A DNA stretch of 64,000 bases, taken from Lysobacteraceae bacterium (GTDB lineage Bacteria; Bdellovibrionota; UBA1018; JAGTJX01). The notes under the pieces are model-generated. The model was given only the letters and a program-made list of their open reading frames with translations. It did not search any database and was not told where the DNA came from. The translations under genes and the position numbers were made by a program. Below are positions 33,737 to 42,346 of the stretch, one piece after another (within the stretch, counting starts at the first letter, position 1; each line of letters starts with the position of its first letter). The stretch is taken from positions 124,001 to 188,000 of the forward strand of contig JAGTJX010000002.1 of NCBI GenBank assembly GCA_023657465.1. The letters are read 5' to 3'.

Positions 33737-34068
33737 TACTGAATCTTTTTGCCGAGTTTCTCACAGAGCTCATACAGACGATCGAAGTGATACATTCCTG
33801 TCTGATGCTGGTCATTCCATGTGATCTGAAGAGCGTAGCGTCCTACAACTGTCGCTTTCGTAGGCTTGATGTCTGCAGAGACCGAGTCACGAGTGATCGT
33901 GCGTTGACCAGTGTGCTCGTCTACACATCCTGCACAAGGACAATGGAATCGGATCTCAGCATAAGGAACGCTGAAGGATACGCCATCATTCCAAGAGATA
34001 TGAGCCTCCCATTGATTGAGGGATTCAAAACGCGATGGAATCTTTATTGCTTGTGTGTCGCTTTGCAT
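33736..34068 (-). CDS. DUF971 domain protein (gamma-butyrobetaine hydroxylase-like N-terminal domain)
   Basis: A 110-residue DUF971 protein. The motif FHCPCAGCVDEHTGQ with three nearby Cys/His and VVGRYALQITWNDQHQTGMYHFDRLYELCEKL are typical. Proteins of this family are often linked with iron-sulfur cluster and Mrp proteins; the exact role is uncertain. The start overlaps the end of the upstream exported-protein gene by 25 bases, giving coupling. Confidence 0.88.
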   Translation of the reverse strand: MQSDTQAIKIPSRFESLNQWEAHISWNDGVSFSVPYAEIRFHCPCAGCVDEHTGQRTITRDSVSADIKPTKATVVGRYALQITWNDQHQTGMYHFDRLYELCEKLGKKIQ

Positions 34069-35501
34069 GATTCGATTTTATACCCTAAGTAGCGAGTAAA
34101 CAGAAGAGTGTTTACGGTGCTATCATAGAGTCTAATCATCGGAGGAACTCTGGCGTTCTCTACCAACTGATAGACAACGTAGTGCCCTAGAGACATCTTC
34201 TCATGTGGGTGAACGAATACTTGAGTATCTCGCAGGAACGGATCGTTGAGGAGTTCCATCACGCGGGTGAGGATACGTCCTAAGCTATCCGTTTCAGCAG
34301 TCCTGGTCATAGGGGTAGGCATCGCAGGGATGTTTGAGCCACGATCAGATCTCTCAAGCCAGTCGGTAGTGACTTTCACAGCGTTCATGAGCCAGAGTCT
34401 CGTCTCGTTATCGAAGTAGCGTTTGTTCAGATTCTTCGTATATTGATTGCGCGAAATTGAACCATCCTCATTGGTCTCAAAGAATACTTTCAGCATGAGA
34501 TGGTAAGCTTGTTCGAGTGTTTGATCGTAACTCTGTACACCACGAGCGGCAAGAGTTGCGGCTCCTGCATCTGAAGTATCTATGATCATGAAGTTCTGAC
34601 CTTTGTTTGAATCGTCATCTAAAAAGTCTTTGTACGCCGCGCCTCTATAGCCGACATATCCACTCAGTCCGATGAGAGCCAATCTGCCTTTTGCAGCTGT
34701 TTTTTGTGCGCCAGGATCAAACTGGTTCGGATGAGATTCAGGATATTTTTCTGCATTGTATTCTTCGTAAAAGATTCCAAATTTTACGTTTGGTGCTCCG
34801 TAGAAGATATTTGAAGAAGCCATGACCGCATCCCAGTTATTACCAAGAACGAGTTCATCGGCTGAAAACATTTGGTCGAAGTTCTCGCATCCATATAGCT
34901 CAAGTTGTGAGGCTTCATGAACAGCATGAAGTCCGACAGCACAATCACTTTGAGTAGGTTTAGAATAGAGCGCACGGATCGCTTCACAAGCAGATCCTGC
35001 GGGTTTGGTGAGCAAATTCGATTCATTCACCCATGCACCAGTCGAGTCGAAGGTAGCGAATGGTCCGTTTGGTTTTCTGAATCCAAATCCTTTGTTCATG
35101 TAGAGTTTTCTTGCTGCTCTTTCACCTGCAGTCTTGAGACGAGATTTGTATTCACAAAAAGTAGCGTCTGAGGTGAGTGCGCGATTGAAGTCGCTTTCGA
35201 CTTTTGAAAAATCATCCATTGAACTAGGAATGCTGAGAACGGGAGTGGTTCCAGAGCAACCGTCCGTGTCTGAAGCGAAAGTAATCGATTGGATAGATGG
35301 ACTGGTTTGAAGCTCCCAGCCCATTTCGCTCAAAGTCTGTAGTTTGCAGCCGAGCTTAATCTGCTCATCGGCAGAGAGACCACTGGATCTCAGTGATTCG
35401 ACGAAGGATTGGATCTCTGAACCAGTAGGTTCAGTCGATAATTCAGCCATGGCCATTGGGGATAAGAGTCCCATCAGTAAGCATCTTAGAAATAGTTTCA
35501 T
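34044..35501 (-). CDS. Exported Cys-rich protein, possibly transglutaminase-like
   Basis: A 485-residue protein with a signal peptide (LFLRCLLMGLLSPMAMA). No domain is certain. Residues 173-220 (AIRALYSKPTQSDCAVGLHA and on to YGCENFDQMF) resemble the active-site stretch of Bacillus Tgl-type transglutaminases, in which AIR, a catalytic Cys followed by Ala, and a later E-F run occur in that order; Cys187 would be the nucleophile. The resemblance is from memory and could be chance. Several other Cys (residues 52, 82, 116, 172, 205) suggest disulfides. It is coupled to DUF971 by overlap. The gap 35502-35670 upstream holds no gene. Confidence 0.68.
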   Translation of the reverse strand: MKLFLRCLLMGLLSPMAMAELSTEPTGSEIQSFVESLRSSGLSADEQIKLGCKLQTLSEMGWELQTSPSIQSITFASDTDGCSGTTPVLSIPSSMDDFSKVESDFNRALTSDATFCEYKSRLKTAGERAARKLYMNKGFGFRKPNGPFATFDSTGAWVNESNLLTKPAGSACEAIRALYSKPTQSDCAVGLHAVHEASQLELYGCENFDQMFSADELVLGNNWDAVMASSNIFYGAPNVKFGIFYEEYNAEKYPESHPNQFDPGAQKTAAKGRLALIGLSGYVGYRGAAYKDFLDDDSNKGQNFMIIDTSDAGAATLAARGVQSYDQTLEQAYHLMLKVFFETNEDGSISRNQYTKNLNKRYFDNETRLWLMNAVKVTTDWLERSDRGSNIPAMPTPMTRTAETDSLGRILTRVMELLNDPFLRDTQVFVHPHEKMSLGHYVVYQLVENARVPPMIRLYDSTVNTLLFTRYLGYKIESCKATHKQ

Positions 35502-35670
35502 AATTAGTCCCTTTTCTCTCTCAGGACTTATAATGCAGGGATGGTGCCAGAAACCCTCGATTTTACGATGTTTTTAGGTGGTTTTAGTGTCTAAAGTTTA
35601 GACGGGTGCTCAAGAATAAGAGGGTGTCAGAAGTGACCTATAACGCATCGGCGCTACTTCAAGTATGTGA

Positions 35671-36711
35671 CTACCTTTTTGTAGACGCCTTCTTGAGTCG
35701 GTCTTCAATTGCAGGCCAGAGTCCTGACTTCTCAGTCACAGGTTCAGCAATGATGAGGTCAACTCCTGACTCGTCGACTTCTCTTAAGATTGCAAACAGA
35801 GAGTGTGCGATCTCAGTTGGTTGGTTCTTCTCTGAAAGTGAAAACCACTTGTCAGCCAGAAGCTGAGATCCAGTTTCAAACTTCGAGCGATGAGAAGCAG
35901 AAAGCATGATGCCAGCGATTTTCTTGGCTCCGTGTTTCTTCTTTAAATCCCAGACCCAGTTTTTTAAGTCTTGTATCGGAGCGCCTAGAAGGGAAGTAGG
36001 AATGAGGAAGAGCTTAGTCTTAGGTGCGTAATGATTGTCGAGAGTTCCAGGAGATGCGCTCAGCGTACCGTGAGATGACGTGGATTGATTGACTCTGAGG
36101 CCTGTGCAAGCTGTGAGTTCCTCTTGGCTCACTCCTCCAGGTCTCAAGATTTCAATAGAGTCATCGTGAATGCGGATGACCGTCGATTCAACTCCGATGA
36201 GCGATGAACCGCCATTAAGAACAAGAGTCACGCGTGATCCCAGTTCCTTCAGTACGTGTGAAGATGTCGTAGGACTGATACTTCCAAACTTGTTCGCGCT
36301 CGGTGCTGCGAGTGGGCGATCTACTTCATCAATAAGCGCTTGAGCGACAGGATGGTTAGGCATGCGGATCGCCACTTCGGGTAATCCACTGGTCGCTAGA
36401 TCAGGAACAATGGGTTTCTTCTGGAAAAGAATCGTGAGAGCGCCTGGCCAGAATTTTCCAGAGAGCTTCTTAAACGTGACTTCTTGTTTAGGGTTTTTGA
36501 AAGTGACCCATTCGTTTAGCCTTGAGAGAATCTTGGGAGAGATGTGGAGAATGAGTGGATCAAAAGTGGGGCGTTCTTTGATTTCAAATATTCGAGCAAG
36601 TGCTTTGGGATTGAGTGCATCTCCTGCTAATCCATAGACAGTTTCTGTAGGCATGCCCACGCATTGACCTTGCCTAATGAGTTCTGCTGCTTGCTTAAGA
36701 TTTGGACTCAT
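35671..36711 (-). CDS. tsaC: Threonylcarbamoyl-AMP synthase (Sua5 type)
   Basis: It makes threonylcarbamoyl-AMP for the t6A modification of tRNA. The 346-residue length shows the longer Sua5 form: a YrdC domain (1-205) plus a Sua5-specific C-terminal domain. Motifs include GMPTETVYGLAGDA, KERPTFDPLILHI, PGALTILFQKK, VAIRMPNHPVAQALI, APSANKFGSISPT and VESTVIRI, then SPGTLDNHYAPKT at the domain boundary, typical of Sua5. The ATG lies inside the end of murF (17-base overlap), so they are co-translated. Confidence 0.94.
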   Translation of the reverse strand: MSPNLKQAAELIRQGQCVGMPTETVYGLAGDALNPKALARIFEIKERPTFDPLILHISPKILSRLNEWVTFKNPKQEVTFKKLSGKFWPGALTILFQKKPIVPDLATSGLPEVAIRMPNHPVAQALIDEVDRPLAAPSANKFGSISPTTSSHVLKELGSRVTLVLNGGSSLIGVESTVIRIHDDSIEILRPGGVSQEELTACTGLRVNQSTSSHGTLSASPGTLDNHYAPKTKLFLIPTSLLGAPIQDLKNWVWDLKKKHGAKKIAGIMLSASHRSKFETGSQLLADKWFSLSEKNQPTEIAHSLFAILREVDESGVDLIIAEPVTEKSGLWPAIEDRLKKASTKR

Positions 36712-38086
36712 GGAGCGCTTTCCAAACTCGTTCCATTTTCATGGAGCGAGAGCCCTTGATGAGACAGATATCACCTGAATGAATGTTCTTCTTCAGATGA
36801 GTGGTGAGCTCTTCAATGGTTTCAAAATGAAGATTCTCGCCAGAGAATTTGAGGTGTTTCAGTTCTTCATGCAAAGACTTCATGCGATTGCCAAAGAGGA
36901 GAACGTTTGAAAAAGCACCAACGATTTTCTTCGAGAGGTCCCTATGGAACTTGAGCTCATCAGTCCCCAATTCGAGCATGTCTGCTAGTGCTACCCATTT
37001 TTTACCTTTTGCAGTGTGAGATTTGAGAACATCAAGTGCAGCACCGACAGATACAGGACTTGCATTGTAATAATCACAGAGGACATCGATTCCGAGCTGA
37101 TCCACATGTTCCCACCGTGATCTGCCTTCAGCATTTTCAAAGTGATGAATGAATCCATCTATGAGTTTTTCAGTATTCTGACCGAGACTCTTTGCGAGCG
37201 CGAATGCACCTAAAAAATTTCTAGCGTTATGAATTCCAGGAAGTGGTGTTTTGACTTTGGTTTTCTCGCCCTTATTATCAGTGATAGTGATGGTCTGCGT
37301 GGATTCACTCCATTCACCGAAGTAATCAGCAGTTGATTCGGTCAGAGAAAATGTTGTGACATTCTCTTTCTTCCAGCTCTTCACATGAGGTGAGATGTAC
37401 GGATCATCGAGATTCACAGAGATCACGCCGTTATGATCGTGTGTCCACTGGAGTGAGATCAATTCTTCCTTCGCGACAGTTTCTACATCTTTTAGTTTTT
37501 CAAGATGTTCAGGTCCAATGGCAGTCAGAAGACATGCAGTAGGACGCACGAGTTCCATGTGTGGAAGCATGGCTCCGATTTCATCAATGCCTATTTCGAT
37601 GATCGCTGCCTTATGATTCACTCTTAGATCAAGAAGCGTCATGGGGATGCCTACGAATCCATTCTGACTACCAATCGTTTTTAAGACAGAATTAAGTGAG
37701 CCTTGGAGAAGGCTTGTGAGAATTTCTTTCGAAGTGGTTTTGCCTACACTGCCAGTGATTCCGATGACAGGGATATCAAACTTCGCGCGCCAAGAAGCCC
37801 CGAGCTTCCGATAGGCTTCGAGAGTGTCGTTCACGGTATAGATATTCGCGGATTGAAGATGCTCGTCAAGATGAGGCACAGTCTTGTGGACGATGACTCC
37901 TGATGCGCCTTTGCCAAGAGCTTGGATGACGTAATCGTGTCCATCCATCTTCTCTCCTACGATAGCGATGAAGCAGTCACCGGGCTGGATTTTCCTAGAA
38001 TCAGAAATAATTCGGTTAAAATGTGCAAAACGGCACTTAGGAGGTTCAGTCCCAAGCGCCGTTTCAATCCATGAAGACTCAAACAC
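36695..38086 (-). CDS. murF: UDP-N-acetylmuramoyl-tripeptide--D-Ala-D-Ala ligase
   Basis: It adds D-Ala-D-Ala to the UDP-MurNAc-tripeptide in peptidoglycan synthesis. The 463-residue protein has SDSRKIQPGDCFIAI, the ATP site VIGITGSVGKTTSKEIL near residue 113, LTAIGPEHLEKL and EIGIDEIGAM, and a C-terminal ligase domain with VLCDYYNASPVSVGAALDVL and LADMLELG. Its 3' end overlaps the Sua5 gene by 17 bases. It starts five bases after the stop of the thioredoxin-fold lipoprotein. Confidence 0.95.
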   Translation of the reverse strand: MFESSWIETALGTEPPKCRFAHFNRIISDSRKIQPGDCFIAIVGEKMDGHDYVIQALGKGASGVIVHKTVPHLDEHLQSANIYTVNDTLEAYRKLGASWRAKFDIPVIGITGSVGKTTSKEILTSLLQGSLNSVLKTIGSQNGFVGIPMTLLDLRVNHKAAIIEIGIDEIGAMLPHMELVRPTACLLTAIGPEHLEKLKDVETVAKEELISLQWTHDHNGVISVNLDDPYISPHVKSWKKENVTTFSLTESTADYFGEWSESTQTITITDNKGEKTKVKTPLPGIHNARNFLGAFALAKSLGQNTEKLIDGFIHHFENAEGRSRWEHVDQLGIDVLCDYYNASPVSVGAALDVLKSHTAKGKKWVALADMLELGTDELKFHRDLSKKIVGAFSNVLLFGNRMKSLHEELKHLKFSGENLHFETIEELTTHLKKNIHSGDICLIKGSRSMKMERVWKALHESKS

Positions 38087-38091
38087 GGTTT

Positions 38092-39147
38092 TTAGTTTTT
38101 CAATGCTTCGTCAATCACTTCAGAGAATTGTTCGATAGGAACAGCTCCGCTGATGAGTTGACCGTTAATGAAGAATGTCGGTGTAGAGCGTACGCCGATT
38201 TTTTCACCGTATTGCATGTCTGCTTCAACTGCTGCAGCAAATTTCTTAGAGGCTACGCACTCTTTGAATTTGGCTTCCTTGATGCCTAAGTCTTTTGCAT
38301 ATTTTTCAAGGCTTGCGCTGTCGAGCTTGTCTTGGTTTTTGAAGAGTAAGTCATGATACTTCCAGAACTTGTCTGCTCCGCCTTCTGCATTCACGCAGAG
38401 AGCAGCTTCAGAAGCGGGTTTAGCATCTGGGTGCATCGGAAGAGGGAAGTGCTTGAATGCGATCTTCACTTTGCCTTTGTACTTCTTCTTAATCTCGTCA
38501 ACAGAGTTAGCTCCACGAGAACAGAATGGGCACTGGAAGTCTGAGAACTCTACGATAGATACTTTTGCATCTTTGTTTCCCCAAGATACAGAGTCGCCCA
38601 CGGCAACTTCAATCGACATCTTAGGTTTAGAGAAGAAAACTTCTACAGGGTTAGACTTGGTGATCTTTGCGATATAGGCATCGATCAATTCGTCGTTCTT
38701 TTGTTCTTTTAAGAATCCCATGATTCTTTGTTTGAGTTGGTCGTTGATTTGGCCTTCTGGGATTTTCTTGTCTGCTACGAATTTTTTGAATTCAGAATCG
38801 CTGATTTTGATTTCACCTTTAAGGACATTCTTCTTGATGTAGTCTTGAAGGCTCATTCCTGCTTTTTTGGCTTCTTCACCAATCAAACGTTCTACGAGTA
38901 ATTTTTTGAGTTGTCCGATTTTGAATTCGTACTCTTTCTTCTTGATATCCATGTAAGCGAGTTTGTCGTCGCCTACGAGTACTTCTTCAGAGATTTCCTT
39001 ACCGCCGATTTTTGCAAGAACGTTCGGTTTTTCAGGATTCTTGAAAACGAAGTTTGGCTGCGGCTTAGCAGTGCTGTTAGTGCAAGCTGTAGCGATGGAT
39101 AAAATGATAAGAGTGGCTAGGGTTTTGAGTGTGAGTTTTTTATTCAT
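38092..39147 (-). CDS. Thioredoxin-fold lipoprotein (DsbA-like)
   Basis: A 351-residue protein from the ATG at 39147, whose start overlaps the preceding stop by eight bases. Signal with lipobox: LIILSIATACTN, Cys as lipidation site. Residues about 40-170 are charged and helical, like the N-terminal part of SurA-type chaperones. The C-terminal DsbA-like domain has IVEFSDFQCPFCSRG with the CPFC redox pair and FPLPMHPDAKPASEAALCV, then GVRSTPTFFINGQLI containing the cis-proline. It probably acts as a periplasmic thiol oxidoreductase or isomerase. Confidence 0.86.
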   Translation of the reverse strand: MNKKLTLKTLATLIILSIATACTNSTAKPQPNFVFKNPEKPNVLAKIGGKEISEEVLVGDDKLAYMDIKKKEYEFKIGQLKKLLVERLIGEEAKKAGMSLQDYIKKNVLKGEIKISDSEFKKFVADKKIPEGQINDQLKQRIMGFLKEQKNDELIDAYIAKITKSNPVEVFFSKPKMSIEVAVGDSVSWGNKDAKVSIVEFSDFQCPFCSRGANSVDEIKKKYKGKVKIAFKHFPLPMHPDAKPASEAALCVNAEGGADKFWKYHDLLFKNQDKLDSASLEKYAKDLGIKEAKFKECVASKKFAAAVEADMQYGEKIGVRSTPTFFINGQLISGAVPIEQFSEVIDEALKN

Positions 39148-39415
39148 CCGATGATGGTAAGTCACGCTCACAGCGTATGCAATGGTAAATTCGGATACGA
39201 GCTTTCATCCTGCCCCGTACCAAAAGCAAACCAAGTCCAAATTGAAACGCGCTCCATCCCCATAAGATGATTGGCCTGGAGGTGAAGGCTTCATTGAAGA
39301 AAAGAAACGCTGCGAAACTCAGTGCAAAGACGATTTGAATCCATACTGGATAAGGATGCACGGACTTCTGCACAAGTCGTGTGCCACATTTCTTACAGAG
39401 TTCGGATGAGATCAT
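39140..39415 (-). CDS. Small membrane protein with split zinc-ribbon cysteines
   Basis: A 91-residue protein. It has CKKCGTRL at the N-terminus, two hydrophobic segments (WIQIVFALSFAAFLFF and PIILWGWSAFQFGLGLLLV) and CIRCERDL at the C-terminus. The two Cys pairs could meet on the cytoplasmic side to bind one zinc. It starts inside kdsD (23-base overlap) and its stop overlaps the thioredoxin-fold gene, so it is a genuine member of this operon. No family was recognised. Confidence 0.75.
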   Translation of the reverse strand: MISSELCKKCGTRLVQKSVHPYPVWIQIVFALSFAAFLFFNEAFTSRPIILWGWSAFQFGLGLLLVRGRMKARIRIYHCIRCERDLPSSDE

Positions 39416-40376
39416 GAAGTCTGATGAGTCCTACGAGTTTTTCGGATTGAGCTGTGTCTACAACGGGTAAGACTGAGATCTGAGAGCTTCTGCTTTCCAT
39501 GAGGTGGAGAGCGTCTGCTGCGAGTGAGTTTTGGTCGATGGTGATTGGTTTTGCAGTCATGAAGTCTTGAGCTCGGAAACCAAAAAACTTCTCTTGATGT
39601 GAAAGTGCGCGTCTGATGTCGCCATCGGTAATGAGACCAGCGAGCTTACCGTTTTCAACGACAGCAACAGCTCCGAGTTTCTTCTCGGTCGACATCTCGA
39701 TCACATCCGTTGCAGATGTAGCAAGCGTGACAATAGGAAGGTTTTTGCCTGAGTGCATGAGGTCTTTTACGGTTGATGTGAGTTTGCGTCCCAGTGCTCC
39801 GCCTGGATGATTGGTAGCGAAGTCTTCGCTCTTAAATTTGCGAAGTATCATGAGTGAGATAGCAAGTGCATCGCCGATGGCTAGCATGAGAGTTGTGCTG
39901 GTAGTCGGTGCGAGATTATGTGGACAGGCTTCTTCTTTCACAGTGGTGTTGATCCAGAATTCTCCAAGTGAACCTAGCTCAGAATCTTTCCTGCTCGAGA
40001 AAACAATGAGACCACGAGACCTGCCAGTAATGGCACGTGCAAATCGCACGATTTCTTCGCTGTTGCCGGTTTGACTGAGCGCAATAACTGTGTCGTTTTT
40101 CTGTACGATACCTAAGTCACCATGAAGGGCTTCTGTAGGATGGAGAAATACTGATGAGCTACCAGTGCTAGTAAGAGTTGATGAAATTTTTTGGCCAATT
40201 TTTCCTGATTTTCCTACTCCGGTAATCACGATTTTTCCGCCGAGATCCAGAGTCTGATTGAGTAGATCAATACTGCCTGAAATTTGGCTCTGAGAGTCAG
40301 AGTCACTGAGTTGAGCGACGCCGGCTACGAGAGCGTCTGATTCCATTTTGAGTACTTTTAGAAAGTCTTGAATCAT
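39393..40376 (-). CDS. kdsD: D-arabinose 5-phosphate isomerase
   Basis: It makes arabinose 5-phosphate for Kdo, a core sugar of LPS. From the ATG at 40376 it has 327 residues, matching KdsD/GutQ. The SIS domain has KIVITGVGKSGKIGQKISST, SVFLHPTEALHGDLGI, ALSQTGNSEEIVR and HNLAPTTSTTLMLAIGDALA. Two CBS domains follow (LMHSGKNLPIV and DFMTAKPITID). The frame is open to 40448, but that would overlap the lipoprotein gene on the other strand, so the internal ATG is preferred. Confidence 0.94.
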   Translation of the reverse strand: MIQDFLKVLKMESDALVAGVAQLSDSDSQSQISGSIDLLNQTLDLGGKIVITGVGKSGKIGQKISSTLTSTGSSSVFLHPTEALHGDLGIVQKNDTVIALSQTGNSEEIVRFARAITGRSRGLIVFSSRKDSELGSLGEFWINTTVKEEACPHNLAPTTSTTLMLAIGDALAISLMILRKFKSEDFATNHPGGALGRKLTSTVKDLMHSGKNLPIVTLATSATDVIEMSTEKKLGAVAVVENGKLAGLITDGDIRRALSHQEKFFGFRAQDFMTAKPITIDQNSLAADALHLMESRSSQISVLPVVDTAQSEKLVGLIRLHDLIRTL

Positions 40377-40429
40377 AGATATTACGAGTTCAAGTTGCCA
40401 GAATGATGGGTTTAACGCAACATGAAAGG

Positions 40430-40972
40430 ATGAAGTCTTCGCTCTCACTCGTACTCATTGCTTTGGTTTCGGGTTGCAGTTCGGCCTATGTAAAACAAAT
40501 TGGTGGAGACACTGACAGACATTATTCCAAAACTTTTATTACGGATTATGATTTGGTCTGGGACTCAGTGCAAGATGCTCTAAAGACTGAGCGCTTTGAT
40601 CTCACAAACAAAGATACAGGATTCATTCAAACGCGCTGGAACGATAATACAGCTGCAATGAATACCCTTGAATCAGTTCAAGGTGCTCATTCGTTTGTAA
40701 AGTCTGAATATCGAATGAAAGTAGTACTGTCTAAAACATTCTACGAAGGTATCCCCGCGGTACGTGTCTCTGTTCAGAAAGATCAAGTCATTCAGCAAGA
40801 TATTCTCGATAGACCGAGAGTGATTGAAACGAACGGTATAGACGAAAATACGTTTCTCTATCGAATAGCTCGATTGATTGTAATGAAGCAGAAAGTTGAT
40901 GCTTACGACAAAGAACAAAAAGAAATGGAGTTGCAGCAAACAGCTCCTCAAGATGACAAAAAAGTAAATTAA
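40430..40972 (+). CDS. Lipoprotein of unknown function (BamC-like pattern)
   Basis: About 180 residues from the ATG at 40430 (an ATG at 40403 is also open). Signal KSSLSLVLIALVSGCSS with lipobox LVSGC. The mature part has TDYDLVWDSVQDALK and FDLTNKDTGFIQTRW, a pattern found in BamC/NlpB-like outer membrane lipoproteins and related families; it is too weak to name. The stop codon region overlaps the convergent Ala-rich gene by four bases. Confidence 0.75.
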   Translation: MKSSLSLVLIALVSGCSSAYVKQIGGDTDRHYSKTFITDYDLVWDSVQDALKTERFDLTNKDTGFIQTRWNDNTAAMNTLESVQGAHSFVKSEYRMKVVLSKTFYEGIPAVRVSVQKDQVIQQDILDRPRVIETNGIDENTFLYRIARLIVMKQKVDAYDKEQKEMELQQTAPQDDKKVN

Positions 40973-41979
40973 GTACCTAACATTTTTTCAAACTCAGCTA
41001 GCAGATCTTCGTCATTCTTAGGCTTAGCTTCTGGAGCCGCAGTTGCTGCCTCGGCGGCAGCTGCTTCAGGAGAGGTTGATGTGGTTGAGATAGCTGGAGC
41101 TGCAGTCTCTGGTGAGAGAGCCGCTTCAACTTGATCCACTGCTGTTTCGAATTTTGTACCAGGCGCTTGAAGGCCGCTACCATCTTTGAAATTTCCGTCT
41201 TTGGATGCGGAACCAGCTGCAGGTGCTGCGTCTTTGCCAGGACCTTCAATAGCAGGAGCGGTAGCTGCAGAAGCTGGAGCTTTTGCTTCAACCACTTCTG
41301 GTACTGCAGTTGCTGGAGGAGGTGCTGCCACGACTTCAGGTGCTATGGCTGCAGGAGCAGCAGCTGTTGCTCCAGTCTGTGGAGCAGGAGAGCCACCTAC
41401 TTGAGCTTTGAGTTTTGCATTCTCTTGATGGAGACGCTTGAGATTTGCGAGATCGTCTTCAATCACGCTGTATTCTGCTAATCGGTCTTCTGCGTTTTTG
41501 AGTCTTGCACGTAGGTCTTCGGTTTCAGCAGAATTACCTCCGCCGCCACCCGCACCTGCGCCAGGAGCAGTTCCTCCGCCACCCGCAGCGACTTGTGCTT
41601 CGATTTGTTGTTTTTGAACTTTGAGATCTTCAATCATTTTTTGTTGATTGAAGAGTAGTGCTTGGAGCTCTACGACTTTGTTTTGATCTGCGGGACTAGA
41701 AGGAGCTACGTAATTCGCTGGGCCTTGTCCTGGTGGAAGTTCGCCTACGTTGAGGGACTCACCGAAAAGAGCCATTCGGAATTCATTCGTCTCTACAATG
41801 TTTTTGTCGAGGTAACCACGAAGTGCAGACAGTGGAATGAGTTTGTCAGATTCTCTCATGAACCGTTTGGAGAGGATGTAGTAGGCGGTCAGTATCGCAA
41901 CGAGTAGAAAAAAAGCGAAGACCTCAAACACGATTGCTTCATCCGTGAATTTTGAGAAAAAATAAATGTAGTGAGCCAT
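40969..41979 (-). CDS. Membrane-anchored Ala/Pro-rich coiled-coil protein
   Basis: About 336 residues from the ATG at 41979. One membrane helix (VFEVFAFFLLVAILTAYYIL) near the N-terminus is followed by a coiled-coil region (QALLFNQQKMIEDLKVQKQ and ENAKLKAQ) broken by a Gly-rich linker, then about 150 residues rich in Ala, Pro and Glu, ending in an acidic tail with DEDLLAEFEKMLGT. No enzymatic motif is present. It is probably a structural or scaffold protein of the envelope. The low-complexity tail limits confidence in any similarity. Confidence 0.75.
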   Translation of the reverse strand: MAHYIYFFSKFTDEAIVFEVFAFFLLVAILTAYYILSKRFMRESDKLIPLSALRGYLDKNIVETNEFRMALFGESLNVGELPPGQGPANYVAPSSPADQNKVVELQALLFNQQKMIEDLKVQKQQIEAQVAAGGGGTAPGAGAGGGGGNSAETEDLRARLKNAEDRLAEYSVIEDDLANLKRLHQENAKLKAQVGGSPAPQTGATAAAPAAIAPEVVAAPPPATAVPEVVEAKAPASAATAPAIEGPGKDAAPAAGSASKDGNFKDGSGLQAPGTKFETAVDQVEAALSPETAAPAISTTSTSPEAAAAEAATAAPEAKPKNDEDLLAEFEKMLGT

Positions 41980-42346
41980 GGTTTTTACCTGCACTTACAA
42001 GGGTTTTGGATACACGTCCTTGTGCATCGCGATTGCCTTAATTTTACGTTTATTTTAATTAATATTCTAGCTGCAATTGGAGTTGTATTGAGCCTAAAAA
42101 GGCTTGGATCGTCACTAAAATGACGAGTCTTGATCCGTTTGATAGAGTTGGGATACGTTGTGCTGCATGAAACGTTCATTTTTACTCTTTTTATTGGTTT
42201 CTCTCGACCTTTCGTGAAGGATTTCAATATTGCCGTGAGGATGAAGAGAGGGATCAAATTCCTAATGGCATCATCAGTCGTTTTTTCAATCCTGGAATCA
42301 GGTGAGTGGACAGATGAGTTAAGTTATCCCAGTTAAATAAAAAATT
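41980..42346. other. Gene-free interval with two tandem small hairpins
   Basis: No convincing gene lies here. Reading frames of about 68 and 90 codons have no family features. Two stem-loops follow each other: AGCCT-AAAA-AGGCT (42091-42104) and CGTCA-CTAAAA-TGACG (42110-42125). A 16-codon frame at 42167 (ATG...TGA at 42217) reads like a bare signal peptide, KRSFLLFLLVSLDLS, and could be a remnant. The interval probably holds the promoter and leader of the gene at 41979. Confidence 0.4.

Noticed and set aside
42130-42336. Two small reading frames (a 68-codon plus frame here and a 90-codon minus frame nearby) in the gene-free interval.
   Set aside because: Neither has a ribosome site, a signal peptide or a family motif, and they overlap each other.
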